Positions 25,220 through 34,326 of a stretch of 64,000 bases of DNA are shown piece after piece. The stretch comes from an uncultured Bacteroidales bacterium (GTDB lineage: Bacteria; Bacteroidota; Bacteroidia; Bacteroidales; UBA932). Both the position numbers and the translations under genes were made by a program. Every line of letters starts with the position of its first letter. Position 1 is the first letter of the stretch. Below the pieces are notes generated by a model. The model searched no databases. It was not told the origin of the DNA and saw only the letters and a program-made list of their open reading frames with translations. Where the stretch lies: positions 310,001-374,000 of the forward strand of contig CAKVAS010000002.1 in NCBI GenBank assembly GCA_934725015.1, in the 5' to 3' direction.

Positions 25220-26104
25220 ATGGCTATGGATAAACGCATTGTCGAAAAGTTGAGACGGGGCATTCCGAGAAAGCTAAGAACCGGGGATTTTCCATACTCC
25301 TCGGTTCTATATACGCTCGCATTCTCTGCCGTGTTCCTGCTGCTCTATCAGCCTTTCTCGTCGTCGGCCTGGTTCTCGCTGAAAACGCTGAAATTAGCGG
25401 GTCTGACAGTGCTTTTTTTCTCTTTGTCGGTGATACTGCTGCTTGTAAGCAAGGCTGTCTTCATAAGATTCTGCCGCACCCGCGTGGCCAGACTATGGCA
25501 GTTCATCATCTGGTCGTTTGCCGAATTTCTGGCAATCGCGCTGCTTTATGTAGTCTTTACCCTTGTCTTTTCCCTCGGCAATTACGATTCGGTCTTCTCA
25601 TTGATTTTCAAGGCGATTCCGTGCGTCGCGCTCATCCTGCTGATTCCATATTCAATAACATTCATTCTGACCGATTATTATCAGTCTCAGGAAGAACGCG
25701 GACTCAACAGCGACGCCGGCACACCCGCAGACAGCAAAGAGAGCAGGACACTGAAAGACAGGATGATTAACTTTGTCGATGACGGCGGTGTCCTGAGATT
25801 TTCCATTGATGTCGATTCAATTCTGTACATAAAGTCGGAAGGCAACTATGTGAACCTGTACTATGAGAAAGGGGATGTCATCGAATCCTATATGATGAGG
25901 ATACCCATCGGTTCTCTTGAGACGAAGCTTTCCAAGTCCCCCGTCGTCAGATGCCAGCGTTCCTATCTGGTGAACACGCGCCGCATCCGGATGATGCAGA
26001 ACGACGGAAAATCCCTATACATCATCCTCGACAACAACGGAGTTCCCGTGATTCCGATGTCACAGACCTACGCCTCCGCCGTCTCCGACGCACTCTCGAA
26101 ATGA
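25220..26104 (+). CDS. Membrane-anchored LytTR-family transcriptional regulator
   Basis: A 294-residue protein with four hydrophobic segments in the first 160 residues (from SSVLYTLAFSAVFLLLYQPF to AIPCVALILLIPYSITFIL) and a C-terminal LytTR DNA-binding domain (about residues 190-294). The latter shows DSILYIKSEGNYVNLYYEKGD, the phosphate-contacting VRCQRSYLVNTRRI and VPVIPMSQTY. There is no receiver domain; this four-helix-LytTR layout is common in Bacteroidota and suggests direct sensing at the inner membrane. Likely targets are its own gene and the divergent SDR-ALDH operon. Confidence 0.93.
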   Translation: MAMDKRIVEKLRRGIPRKLRTGDFPYSSVLYTLAFSAVFLLLYQPFSSSAWFSLKTLKLAGLTVLFFSLSVILLLVSKAVFIRFCRTRVARLWQFIIWSFAEFLAIALLYVVFTLVFSLGNYDSVFSLIFKAIPCVALILLIPYSITFILTDYYQSQEERGLNSDAGTPADSKESRTLKDRMINFVDDGGVLRFSIDVDSILYIKSEGNYVNLYYEKGDVIESYMMRIPIGSLETKLSKSPVVRCQRSYLVNTRRIRMMQNDGKSLYIILDNNGVPVIPMSQTYASAVSDALSK

Positions 26105-26139
26105 CTTTTCCCGACAGTCAGAATACCGGAAAATTGCCT

Positions 26140-27942
26140 CTATGCCTTCTGCGCGGAGGAGGACAGACGCATTATCACCGCGTCGTTCGCCGGGACGCTG
26201 ACCTTGACCGGGGACTGCGCGTTGCAGAGCGGTGTCTGGTGCAGGTCGAGCCATTCAAATGCGTGTTCCGGAATGGTCAGTTCCATCTGCGCTGGCTGTG
26301 AGGAGAAGTTGGCCACAATCAGGAAGGTGTCGTCCGCGTCGTCGCGCAGGGAGGCGAAATGCCGATCCTTGTCGAAGCCCCGGGAATTGTAGTTGCAGTA
26401 GCAGAGGTCGTAGGTCACTCCCTTTGAAATCGCGTTGTCATTCACTGCGAAACGGAGCATCCCCGTGAACTTCACGAAAAACTTGAGCTCGGCCTCAGTA
26501 AGTCCCGTCTCCTTCATGAGAAGCTTCATCTTCACGGCGCTCTTCACACGCCTGCGCAGCAGGGGTCTGCGATCCTTGTCAGCGGTGTCAGAGAGCAGTT
26601 CCGCGGCCGTGAGGTAATTGCCGTTCCGCGTCAGCTTTCTGAGGGCACGCAGTCCCCGGGTGGACCACCAGTCAAAGATTGTGGTGCGTCCGTCGAGGCC
26701 GCTGAATCCCTCCGAATCCATGCCCCTCTCCCCCACTTCCTCTCCGAAATAGGTCATGAACGGCGTGAGGTTCATCATAAGGCTCACAGCAAGGGCAGGA
26801 TAGCAGCGTTCCGCCCTCTTCCCGAAGAAATCCGAGGCGAACCGCTGCTCGTCATGGTTTTCGAGGAAGTTCAGCATATAGAGCTGCAGGTCGCCGAGAT
26901 TCTGCCATGAGGTTGTGATGCGCGTGGCCGACTGCCATGGCTCGACGAACGGCTGCACGCTGTCGTCGCACCTCACGATGTCGGAAAGCGCGTCATAGAG
27001 CCCCGACTTGTCGTAGAGGAGGTCGAAGCCGACCTCGCGGACATATTTGCAGTAGAGCGGCTTCTGATAGACTTCCGCTACGAACATCGTCTCCGGTATC
27101 TCCTTCTTAACCTCGGCGATTGCCCAGCGGAAGAACTCCGGCGGCACAAGCTCCACCATATCGCAGCGGAAGCCGTCAACTCCCTTCGAGAGCCAGTAGC
27201 GCAGAATATGAAGCATCTTGTCCCATGTGGCGGTGCGGAAGTCGCAGTAGTTGAGCTTCACCGTCTCATACCAGTCGTTCACGCCCGGGGAGGCCGTGTA
27301 GGCATTTCCGCAGGCACGCGCCGGAAACTCCTCATAGAGGGGCTTTCCGGCCGCTTTCCACTCGTCCTCGTTCGGCAGCCTCAGGCGCTGCCCGGGATAG
27401 TAGAAGAAATCATTTTCCGCCTTCCAGTGGACGGACTTGTCATCCGTCGCGCCGAGTGACATTTTGTCAGACGGCCGGCCCTCTATGGACTTATCGACGC
27501 CGACCCCATAGTCCCTCGCGACATGATTCGGCACGAAGTCAATCAGCACCTTCAGCCCCGCAGCATGAATCCTTGCGACCAGCTCCTCAAACTCGTGAAG
27601 CCTCGCGGAGGGATTGTCCGCGAGATAGGGATTGACGTCGTAGTAGTCCTGAATGGCATACGGAGAACCAGCCAAGCCCTTGACGAACTGTCCGTTGGAG
27701 ACATGACCTCCGTTTCCCTCGGAGAGGCCGCCCATTGCCGTGGGGTCGCTGCATGAGTGGCGGATTACCCCCGTCAGCCAGACGTGCGTGTAGCCGCACC
27801 ATTTGAGATATGCGAGCGTGTCCTCGTCTATGTCAGAGAATTTGCCACTGCCGTCCACGGCGCAGTTTCCGCCCTTCACGGGATGTTCGTCCATGTTGCC
27901 CCAGAGCCGGGGAACTATCTGGTATATAAGTGTCTTGCCCAT
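26140..27942 (-). CDS. Alpha-amylase-family (GH13) glycoside hydrolase
   Basis: A 600-residue protein from the ATG at 27942 (GKTLIYQIVPRLWGN); the frame runs 14 codons further upstream but without homology-like sequence. GH13 landmarks: VLIDFVPNHVARDYG, the nucleophile region GFRCDMVELVPPEFF, the acid/base Glu in MFVAEVYQ, and FLENHDEQRFASD with the third carboxylate. The C-terminal beta domain follows (FLIVANFSSQPAQMELTIPEH). No signal peptide, so probably cytoplasmic, acting on maltodextrin or glycogen-like substrate; transferase activity cannot be excluded. It converges with the LytTR gene, 35 bp apart. Confidence 0.95.
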   Translation of the reverse strand: MGKTLIYQIVPRLWGNMDEHPVKGGNCAVDGSGKFSDIDEDTLAYLKWCGYTHVWLTGVIRHSCSDPTAMGGLSEGNGGHVSNGQFVKGLAGSPYAIQDYYDVNPYLADNPSARLHEFEELVARIHAAGLKVLIDFVPNHVARDYGVGVDKSIEGRPSDKMSLGATDDKSVHWKAENDFFYYPGQRLRLPNEDEWKAAGKPLYEEFPARACGNAYTASPGVNDWYETVKLNYCDFRTATWDKMLHILRYWLSKGVDGFRCDMVELVPPEFFRWAIAEVKKEIPETMFVAEVYQKPLYCKYVREVGFDLLYDKSGLYDALSDIVRCDDSVQPFVEPWQSATRITTSWQNLGDLQLYMLNFLENHDEQRFASDFFGKRAERCYPALAVSLMMNLTPFMTYFGEEVGERGMDSEGFSGLDGRTTIFDWWSTRGLRALRKLTRNGNYLTAAELLSDTADKDRRPLLRRRVKSAVKMKLLMKETGLTEAELKFFVKFTGMLRFAVNDNAISKGVTYDLCYCNYNSRGFDKDRHFASLRDDADDTFLIVANFSSQPAQMELTIPEHAFEWLDLHQTPLCNAQSPVKVSVPANDAVIMRLSSSAQKA

Positions 27943-27983
27943 TGCTTTTATGTTCTTAGTCTCCGGTTTTCTGAACTGCGCCA

Positions 27984-28010
27984 AGATCTCTCACTGCGTT
28001 CGAGATGACA
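27984..28010. repeat. Short dispersed repeat, family B, copy 1
   Basis: AGATCTCTCACTGCGTTCG followed by AGATGACA. The same pattern (AGATTTCTC, a CTGCGTTC- or GCTTTGCTC-like turn, CGAAATGACA) recurs at 45335-45372 and 46948-46974. It resembles the short REP-like sequences scattered between genes in many bacteria. It lies between the amylase gene and the 28134 lipoprotein gene. Confidence 0.6.
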
Positions 28011-28065
28011 GAAACAATGTTCGAGATGCAGAATTCAACCGGAATTTGCCGCTGCCATATAAAAC

Positions 28066-28100
28066 AAAATGAGTGCCCGAGAGAATCGGGCACTCATTTT
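28066..28100. terminator. Perfect 15-bp stem hairpin, intrinsic terminator
   Basis: AAAATGAGTGCCCGA (28066-28080), loop GAGAA, TCGGGCACTCATTTT (28086-28100). It follows the small lipoprotein gene (minus strand, stop at 28134); on that strand the stem is followed by a T-rich stretch. The A/T-flanked perfect stem could end transcription from either side. Confidence 0.85.
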
Positions 28101-28133
28101 GTCATATTACCGAATCATGCGATTATTGCATAT

Positions 28134-28571
28134 TCAATAGGAGAGAGTCAAAGAATATTCTCTGAGCATCTTGTTCTCTCCGCTCCTGATTCGTTTCAGA
28201 TAGAGCACATTGCCAATCTCGAAAGAGTAGCCTTTGTCTGTGAGAGCCTGAATCTTCTGATTCGCTTCGGTTTCAACCGCCTTGAGCTGCTGGAGCTTGG
28301 TTTCATACTTTGCCACCGCCTTTTCGTCTGCCGCAGAAAGGTCACCGCCTTCAACAGTCTCTACCCAGGTCTCCGTCACGAAGGCGCCGAGGCTCGCCTC
28401 AATCTCCTTGCAGACTTTCGCAGCCTCACTGTTGGGATTACCCATCGCTGAATTGTTCCCGGAGAGCGCCAGGCCCATTTCGTAGACGACATCCTCCGTG
28501 CTTTTCTGTGCGCAGGAGAAGAACATAAACGGCACAATGGCCAGTGCCATAACTGCAATGAACTTTTTCAT
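28134..28571 (-). CDS. Small hypothetical lipoprotein
   Basis: A 145-residue protein from the ATG at 28571 (KKFIAVMALAIVPFMFFSC, lipobox Cys about residue 20). The mature part is helical and charged (DEKAVAKYETKLQQLKAVETEANQKIQALTDKGYSFE), possibly a short coiled coil. I do not recognise a family. It lies 67 bp upstream, on the same strand, of a terminator and downstream of the phosphofructokinase gene's 3' end (68 bp), so it could be cotranscribed with that gene, but nothing suggests a shared function. Confidence 0.75.
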   Translation of the reverse strand: MKKFIAVMALAIVPFMFFSCAQKSTEDVVYEMGLALSGNNSAMGNPNSEAAKVCKEIEASLGAFVTETWVETVEGGDLSAADEKAVAKYETKLQQLKAVETEANQKIQALTDKGYSFEIGNVLYLKRIRSGENKMLREYSLTLSY

Positions 28572-28638
28572 AAAAACCACTGATTTTAAAACCTTATTTC
28601 AGGAATTGATATTCCCTCAAAACATACGCCGCAGTCGA

Positions 28639-29874
28639 CTACCAATTCAAGATTTTCTCGAAGTCATACTCCTCAGGATTAGGAAGATAGGCCTTCGCAG
28701 CCTCGTAGTCCTCAGGGGTGATGTAGTGCGCGATGTACTTGTAGTAGTTCTGCGCGGTTCCGGCGTTGATGTCAACGATTCTCGGCGGAATCTTGCCGGT
28801 CTCAGGGTCCTGAAGGTCGGCGAGGTAGAGCGGAGAGACATTTCCGAAGGCATCGACATAGACCATGCAGCCGGTCTTGCCCTCGCTGAAGAGCTGATAT
28901 ACGCCCATCGCGAGCTCGGTGCAGTAGGTGAGGTCGTAAGCGACCGGATCCTGACAGCGTACGTCGTAGCCAATCTCCACAGGACGGCTCTTGACCTTCA
29001 CTCCGAGCTTCTTGAACTCCTTCTCAAGCAGGTCGTTGAAGAGAACCGCCTTTGAAATCTTGCCCAGCTCCGGGTGCCCGTGCTCGTCGTAGGTGAAGTG
29101 GATGCCGGCAGCGGCCGCTTCCTTCGCCACCTCCTCGTTGTGGAAGAGACCCTCGGCGGCGATGATTGTGCCGTAGTTGATCCCTAGAAGCTTCCTCTTG
29201 ACGATGGCGGAAATTGAAAGCTTTATGATTTTCTCAAGGGTCATCTCGGTGTGGTTGAACATCTCCGGGATGATGGTCATCGGGCAGTGGGTCGCCTCGC
29301 CTATTCCGAGCGCAAGGCTGCCGCAGGTGCGCCCCATCGCGCTGATGATGAGCCAGTTGCCTGACGTGCGCGCGTCCTCATAGACCGTCCTCGCGATGTG
29401 TGCTCCCTCGTTCTTTGCGGAATTATAGCCGAAAGTCGGGGTGTTGTTCGGAAGAGGAAGGTCGTTGTCGATGGTCTTAGGGCAGTGGATGTTGGCGATG
29501 GGATAGTTCTTCGCCGCGAGGAACTTGGAAATCCTGTTTGCTGTAGAAGCGGTGTCGTCGCCGCCCACGGTCACGAGAAGCCTGATGTTATTCTCCTTGA
29601 AGAGGTCGAGGTTGAAGTTCTCCTCGAAATCCTTGTCTGTCGGCTTGAAACGGCTCATCTCAAGGTAGGAACCGCCGCGGTTGAAATAGCGGTCGGCCTT
29701 GGCGAAGTCGATGTCCTCGGTGCGGGCGTTCTTGGAGAAAAGTCCGGAGTAGCCGCCGTGAAGGCCGATTACCCTGTAACCCTTTGACAGGAAAGTCTTT
29801 GCAACGCTCATTGAAACTGAGTTCATTCCCGGGGCAGGACCGCCGCCGCAGAGGATAATGATTGAATCTTTCAT
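28639..29874 (-). CDS. 6-phosphofructokinase, probably pyrophosphate-dependent
   Basis: A 411-residue PfkA-superfamily enzyme: ILCGGGPAPGMNSV (phosphate loop), HGGYSGL, VTVGGDDTAS, PKTIDNDLPLP and MGRTCGSLAL. In place of the ATP-enzyme GGDGS it has GGDDT, and it keeps Lys in PKTIDND; Asp at that position is the accepted mark of PPi-dependent enzymes. It phosphorylates fructose 6-phosphate in glycolysis, reversibly if PPi is used. The subfamily resembles the PPi-type proteins of Bacteroidota and plants rather than E. coli PfkA. Single gene with a possible -7 element at 29971-29978. Confidence 0.93.
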   Translation of the reverse strand: MKDSIIILCGGGPAPGMNSVSMSVAKTFLSKGYRVIGLHGGYSGLFSKNARTEDIDFAKADRYFNRGGSYLEMSRFKPTDKDFEENFNLDLFKENNIRLLVTVGGDDTASTANRISKFLAAKNYPIANIHCPKTIDNDLPLPNNTPTFGYNSAKNEGAHIARTVYEDARTSGNWLIISAMGRTCGSLALGIGEATHCPMTIIPEMFNHTEMTLEKIIKLSISAIVKRKLLGINYGTIIAAEGLFHNEEVAKEAAAAGIHFTYDEHGHPELGKISKAVLFNDLLEKEFKKLGVKVKSRPVEIGYDVRCQDPVAYDLTYCTELAMGVYQLFSEGKTGCMVYVDAFGNVSPLYLADLQDPETGKIPPRIVDINAGTAQNYYKYIAHYITPEDYEAAKAYLPNPEEYDFEKILNW

Positions 29875-29970
29875 AACTCTGTATTTTTAATATATGAATA
29901 TTCGTATGTCAATATATCTTTCGTCGTCACAAAACCCGTCATATCCGGAGATATTCACGATTTCGCGGTG

Positions 29971-30018
29971 CAAAAATACAACTAAAATCCAATATCCCCG
30001 AATTTTTGGTTAAATTTG
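29971..30018. promoter_or_regulatory. Divergent -7 elements for the phosphofructokinase gene (minus) and ligA (plus)
   Basis: CAAAAATA at 29971-29978 reads TATTTTTG on the minus strand, 97 bp before the phosphofructokinase ATG. TAAATTTG at 30011-30018 points to ligA, 86 bp before its ATG. Both match TAnnTTTG; -33 boxes are not clear. Nothing else was seen in the 229-bp gap. Confidence 0.45.
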
Positions 30019-30103
30019 TCAGTTTTTATGCATATAACATGATCGTGCGGTATTTTTGAAGACAGATGAAATCGAATCCGGACCGAAAAGACATACAAAT
30101 AAT

Positions 30104-32200
30104 ATGGAACAGAGGGAAAAGGACATACAGAGAATGGGCGGGCTCCGGCAGATTCTGACCGAGAGCAACAGGCGCTACTATGTGGATAACGCTCCGACAA
30201 TCAGCGACTTCGACTACGACCGTCTGATGTATGAGCTCATAGACCTTGAGAAGAAGTATCCCGAGTTTGTCACCCCGGACTCCCCCACTCAGCACATCGG
30301 AAGCGACCGCAGCAAGGAATTCGCTCAGTATCCGCACCGCTATCCGATGCTCTCGCTCGGCAACACCTACGACATTTCTGAGGTCGCCGCCTTTTCCGAG
30401 CGGGTCTCCAAGTCCCTCAGCGGCACGCCTTTCAGCTACAGCTGCGAGCTCAAGTTCGACGGCACGGCAATCTGCCTGACATATAAGAAAGGAGAACTTT
30501 TCCGCGCCCTCACGCGCGGCGACGGCACTGTGGGAGACGACGTGACTGCGAACGTGCGGCACATTTCCAACATCCCGCAGAAACTTCACGGAGGCACCTT
30601 CCCCGACGAGTTTGAAATCCGGGGGGAGATATATATGCCATACGAGGCCTTCGACAGGCTCAATGCGGAACGCGAGCGCGACGAGGACGCGCCCTTCGCG
30701 AATCCGCGCAACGCGGCGTCCGGCTCACTGAAGCTCCTGAACCCTTCCGAGGTCGGGAAACGCGGACTGGAATGCACCCTTTACCACCTTCTGGGCGAGA
30801 ACCTGCCGTTCGAGACCCACACACAGGCGCTTGCGGCGGCGAAATCGTGGGGGCTGCCGGTGTCGGACAAGATGAAGGTCTGCCACAGCATCGGGGAAAT
30901 CGAGGACTACATAGCCTATTGGGACACGGAGCGGAAGAAGCTCCCGTTCGCGACGGACGGCATCGTGATAAAGGTGAACGAGCTGCCCTACCAGAAGGCT
31001 CTCGGCTACACCTCAAAGTTCCCGAGATGGGCGGTGGCCTACAAGTTCAAGGCGGAACGGGCTCTCACCAGACTGATTTCCATTGACTATCAGGTCGGGA
31101 GGACGGGCGCGGTGACTCCGGTCGCAAACCTTGAGCCGGTGCTTCTTTCGGGGACGACGGTTAAGCGCGCCAGCCTGCACAACTCCGAGCAGATGGAGCT
31201 TCTGGACGTGCGCATCGGGGACTATGTCTATGTGGAGAAGGGCGGGGAGATTATCCCTAAGATTACCGGGGTGGAGCTCTCGAAGCGCAACGCTGCCCTG
31301 AAGAAGCCTGATTTTCCTCAGCACTGCCCCGACTGCGGCTGCACTCTTGTGCGGGACGAGGGCGAGGCCAAGTTCTTCTGCCCTAACGTCCACGGCTGCC
31401 CTACCCAGATAAAGGGGCGTCTCGTGCATTTTCTCAGCCGCAAGGCTATGAACATACTCGCCGGCGACGCTACGGTCGAGCAGCTCTACAACCTCTCGCT
31501 GGTCAGGACACCGGCCGATTTCTATGACCTCGACAAGGAGCAGCTGCTGACGCTCGACGGCTGGAAGGAGCGCTCGGCCGAACGCTTCCTCAGGAGCATA
31601 CGCGACTCCAAGGAAACCCCGTTCGAGCACGTTCTGTTCGCGATAGGAATCCGCTATGTGGGCGAGACCACGGCAAAGACGGTCGCGAGGTTCTTCAAGA
31701 ACATCGACGAGGTGGCCGCGGCGGACCGCGATACCCTGCTTTCCGTGCCTGACGTGGGCGAGGTGATTGCGGACAGCATCTACGACTTCTTCATGGACCC
31801 CGACAACATCCGCGAGGTCCAGCGCCTGAGGGCCGCCGGGCTTAAGATGGCCATAGACGAGGGCGGAGAGCAGACGAGCGACGTCCTCGGCGGAGCCACA
31901 GTCGTGATTACGGGCAACTACAGCATACCGCGCGACCGCATGAAGGCGCTCATCGAGGCCAACGGCGGGAAGAACTCGTCGTCGGTGAGCGGAAAGACGG
32001 ACTACCTCCTCGCCGGGGAGAAGCCAGGGCCGGAGAAGATAAGGAAGGCGGAGTCTCTCGGGATACGCATAATCTCGGAATCCGAGTTCATGGACATGAT
32101 TTCCGCAGCCACGGGTGACGGACGGCAGCCTGAAGCCGGGGGCGCTTCCGGCACGGAGACATCCGGGCCTCACGACGGCGGGCAGCTGAGCCTCTTTTAG
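30104..32200 (+). CDS. ligA: NAD-dependent DNA ligase LigA
   Basis: A 698-residue protein from the ATG at 30104 (a TTG in frame at 30056 would add 16 residues without homology). Domain order is complete: Ia (YYVDNAPTISDFDYD), adenylation with the active-site Lys117 in CELKFDGTA, OB fold (VGRTGAVTPVANLEPV), four-Cys zinc finger (HCPDCGCTLV to FFCPNVHGC), helix-hairpin-helix region (AIGIRYVGETTAKTVARFF), and BRCT domain (VVITGNYSIPRDRMKALIEANGGK). It seals nicks in replication and repair. It heads a plus-strand run with relA 20 bp downstream. Confidence 0.98.
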   Translation: MEQREKDIQRMGGLRQILTESNRRYYVDNAPTISDFDYDRLMYELIDLEKKYPEFVTPDSPTQHIGSDRSKEFAQYPHRYPMLSLGNTYDISEVAAFSERVSKSLSGTPFSYSCELKFDGTAICLTYKKGELFRALTRGDGTVGDDVTANVRHISNIPQKLHGGTFPDEFEIRGEIYMPYEAFDRLNAERERDEDAPFANPRNAASGSLKLLNPSEVGKRGLECTLYHLLGENLPFETHTQALAAAKSWGLPVSDKMKVCHSIGEIEDYIAYWDTERKKLPFATDGIVIKVNELPYQKALGYTSKFPRWAVAYKFKAERALTRLISIDYQVGRTGAVTPVANLEPVLLSGTTVKRASLHNSEQMELLDVRIGDYVYVEKGGEIIPKITGVELSKRNAALKKPDFPQHCPDCGCTLVRDEGEAKFFCPNVHGCPTQIKGRLVHFLSRKAMNILAGDATVEQLYNLSLVRTPADFYDLDKEQLLTLDGWKERSAERFLRSIRDSKETPFEHVLFAIGIRYVGETTAKTVARFFKNIDEVAAADRDTLLSVPDVGEVIADSIYDFFMDPDNIREVQRLRAAGLKMAIDEGGEQTSDVLGGATVVITGNYSIPRDRMKALIEANGGKNSSSVSGKTDYLLAGEKPGPEKIRKAESLGIRIISESEFMDMISAATGDGRQPEAGGASGTETSGPHDGGQLSLF

Positions 32201-32220
32201 AAACATCGTTTTAGGATTAT

Positions 32221-34284
32221 ATGAGCACGATTTCAGAATTTACTCCACAGGACTACGCGCTTATCGCGAGGGAATATGCCTCCCTCAAGGAGGCGGCGAA
32301 GAGGCGCTGCGCGAATCAGGAGGAGCTTGACATAGTACAGAAGGCGTTCGATTTCGCGAATGAGGCGCACAAGGGCGTGAGACGGCGTTCCGGCGAACCG
32401 TATATAATACATCCGATTGAGGTCGCCAAGATAGTCGTGGGCGACATAGGCCTCGGCTACAAGTCCATCGTCGCCGCGCTTCTGCACGACGTCGTCGAGG
32501 ACACGGAATATACCTCCGACGACATACGCAACCTCTTCGGGGAGAAGATCGCGTCCCTCGTCGATGGCCTTACCAAAATCAAGACCGTGCTCGACAACGA
32601 GGACAAGGCTCAGAACAAGAGCATCCAGGCCGAGAACTTCAAGCGCATACTCCTCACTCTCAACGACGACGTGAGGGTGGTTCTCATAAAGCTCGCCGAC
32701 CGCCTGCATAACTGCCGCACCATCGAGTTCATGCCCGAGCACAAGCGGGACAAGATTCTGAGCGAGACGATGTTCATCTTCATCCCGCTCGCCCACCGGC
32801 TCGGCCTCTACAGCATAAAGTCGGAGATGGAGGACATCTGGCTGCGCTACAAGGAGCCGCAGGCGTTCAACGAGATTCAGGCGAAAATCAACCGCAACGT
32901 CAGCGACAAGGAAAAGCAGGTCGATGAGTTCATCGGCACGGTGAGGGAGCTTCTCGACAGGATGGGGATAAACTACGAGATACGCAAGCGGGTGAAGTCC
33001 CCCTACTCCATCTGGCACAAGATGAAGACGAAGAACGTCACCTTCGAGCAGGTTTATGACCTCTATGCCGTAAGGATAATCTTCGACCCTAAGAACGCCG
33101 GCGACATCGAGAGGGAAAGGGAGGACTGCTACAGCATATATGTCGCCATCACCAACAAGTTCGACTACAAGGCAGACCGCTTCCGCGACTGGATAAAGCA
33201 GCCCAAGAACAACGGCTACGAGGCCCTGCACTGCACGGTCATGAGCAAGTCCGGAATCTGGATTGAGGTGCAGATTCGCTCGCGCAGGATGGACGACATC
33301 GCGGAGAAGGGAATAGCGGCGCACTGGGCCTACAAGAGGGACGGATTCGTCGGGGAGAACGACAGCGAGATGGACAAGTGGATTGCGAAGGTGCAGGAGA
33401 TTCTGATGAATCCGGACGTCAACGCGATGGAGCTTCTGGACATGATTCACAACGACCTGACGGCATCGGAGATATTCGTCTTCACTCCCAAGGGCGAGCA
33501 GAAGTCTATCCAGAAGGGCGCGACGGCGCTGGACTTCGCCTACATGATTCACACCCACATCGGCAACAAGGCCATCGCCGCGAAGATAAACCTCAGGCTC
33601 GAACCGCTTTCTTACGTGCTCCGTCCCGGAGACCAGGTGGAAATCATCACGGCGCAGACGGAGAACCCCAAGCGCGAGTGGCTGACTTTCCTCAAGACTG
33701 CGCGGGCGCTCAAGGTCGTGACCGACTATTTTGAGAAGCTTGACAGGCAGAAGGCCGAAGAGGAGGCGGAGAACGCGAAGAAATCCTCCGGGAAGTGGAC
33801 GCTGCCCTTCTTCAAGTCCTCAAAGTCCAAGGCGGATTATGTCATCAACGACAGCCGCAACACGGACAACCAGTTTGTCATCGCCACCTGCTGCCATCCC
33901 ATCCCCGGAGACCCTGTGGTCGGGTTCATCGACAAGGACGGGGTCATCACCGTCCACAAGAAGACCTGCCCGCTCGCGAACAGCCTCGCGGCGACCCACG
34001 GCGACTCAATCGTCTCTCCCAAATGGGAGGCGGACGACGAGCAGAGCTTCCTTGCCTCCGTCTCGCTGAACGGGATAGACCGGGTCGGCCTGCTGAACGA
34101 AATCACGAAATACATATCCTTCGTGATGAAGGTCAATCTCCAGAGGCTCGTGTTCGAGTCGAAGGACTCCATTTTCAAGGGTGAGATGGACCTTATGGTC
34201 CACGACAAGAAGAGCCTCGAAGGGCTGCTCAGGAAGCTCTCCAAGATTGAGGGAATCCAGAACGTCACGCGCAAGGATCTGTAA
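32221..34284 (+). CDS. Bifunctional (p)ppGpp synthetase/hydrolase (RelA/SpoT homologue)
   Basis: A 687-residue Rel protein. The hydrolase domain has its HD motif (LLHDVVEDTEYT) and KLADRLHN; the synthetase domain has KMKTKNVTFEQVYDLYAVRIIF and YEALHCTVMSKSGIWIEVQIR; then TGS (IFVFTPKGEQKSIQKGATALDFAY), a Cys/His-rich segment (FVIATCCHPIPGDPVVGF) and a C-terminal ACT domain. With both active sites intact it should make and degrade the alarmone. It is the usual single long Rel of Bacteroidota together with any SpoT paralogue elsewhere. Gene spacing suggests cotranscription with ligA. Confidence 0.96.
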   Translation: MSTISEFTPQDYALIAREYASLKEAAKRRCANQEELDIVQKAFDFANEAHKGVRRRSGEPYIIHPIEVAKIVVGDIGLGYKSIVAALLHDVVEDTEYTSDDIRNLFGEKIASLVDGLTKIKTVLDNEDKAQNKSIQAENFKRILLTLNDDVRVVLIKLADRLHNCRTIEFMPEHKRDKILSETMFIFIPLAHRLGLYSIKSEMEDIWLRYKEPQAFNEIQAKINRNVSDKEKQVDEFIGTVRELLDRMGINYEIRKRVKSPYSIWHKMKTKNVTFEQVYDLYAVRIIFDPKNAGDIEREREDCYSIYVAITNKFDYKADRFRDWIKQPKNNGYEALHCTVMSKSGIWIEVQIRSRRMDDIAEKGIAAHWAYKRDGFVGENDSEMDKWIAKVQEILMNPDVNAMELLDMIHNDLTASEIFVFTPKGEQKSIQKGATALDFAYMIHTHIGNKAIAAKINLRLEPLSYVLRPGDQVEIITAQTENPKREWLTFLKTARALKVVTDYFEKLDRQKAEEEAENAKKSSGKWTLPFFKSSKSKADYVINDSRNTDNQFVIATCCHPIPGDPVVGFIDKDGVITVHKKTCPLANSLAATHGDSIVSPKWEADDEQSFLASVSLNGIDRVGLLNEITKYISFVMKVNLQRLVFESKDSIFKGEMDLMVHDKKSLEGLLRKLSKIEGIQNVTRKDL

Positions 34285-34326
34285 TCTCCGCCCATAAACG
34301 GCTGCCAGGCCCACAAATTCAATGGT

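Noticed and set aside
32233..33558. 441-codon minus-strand frame inside the Rel gene
   Set aside because: Shadow of the plus-strand hydrolase and synthetase domains, with no motif of its own.
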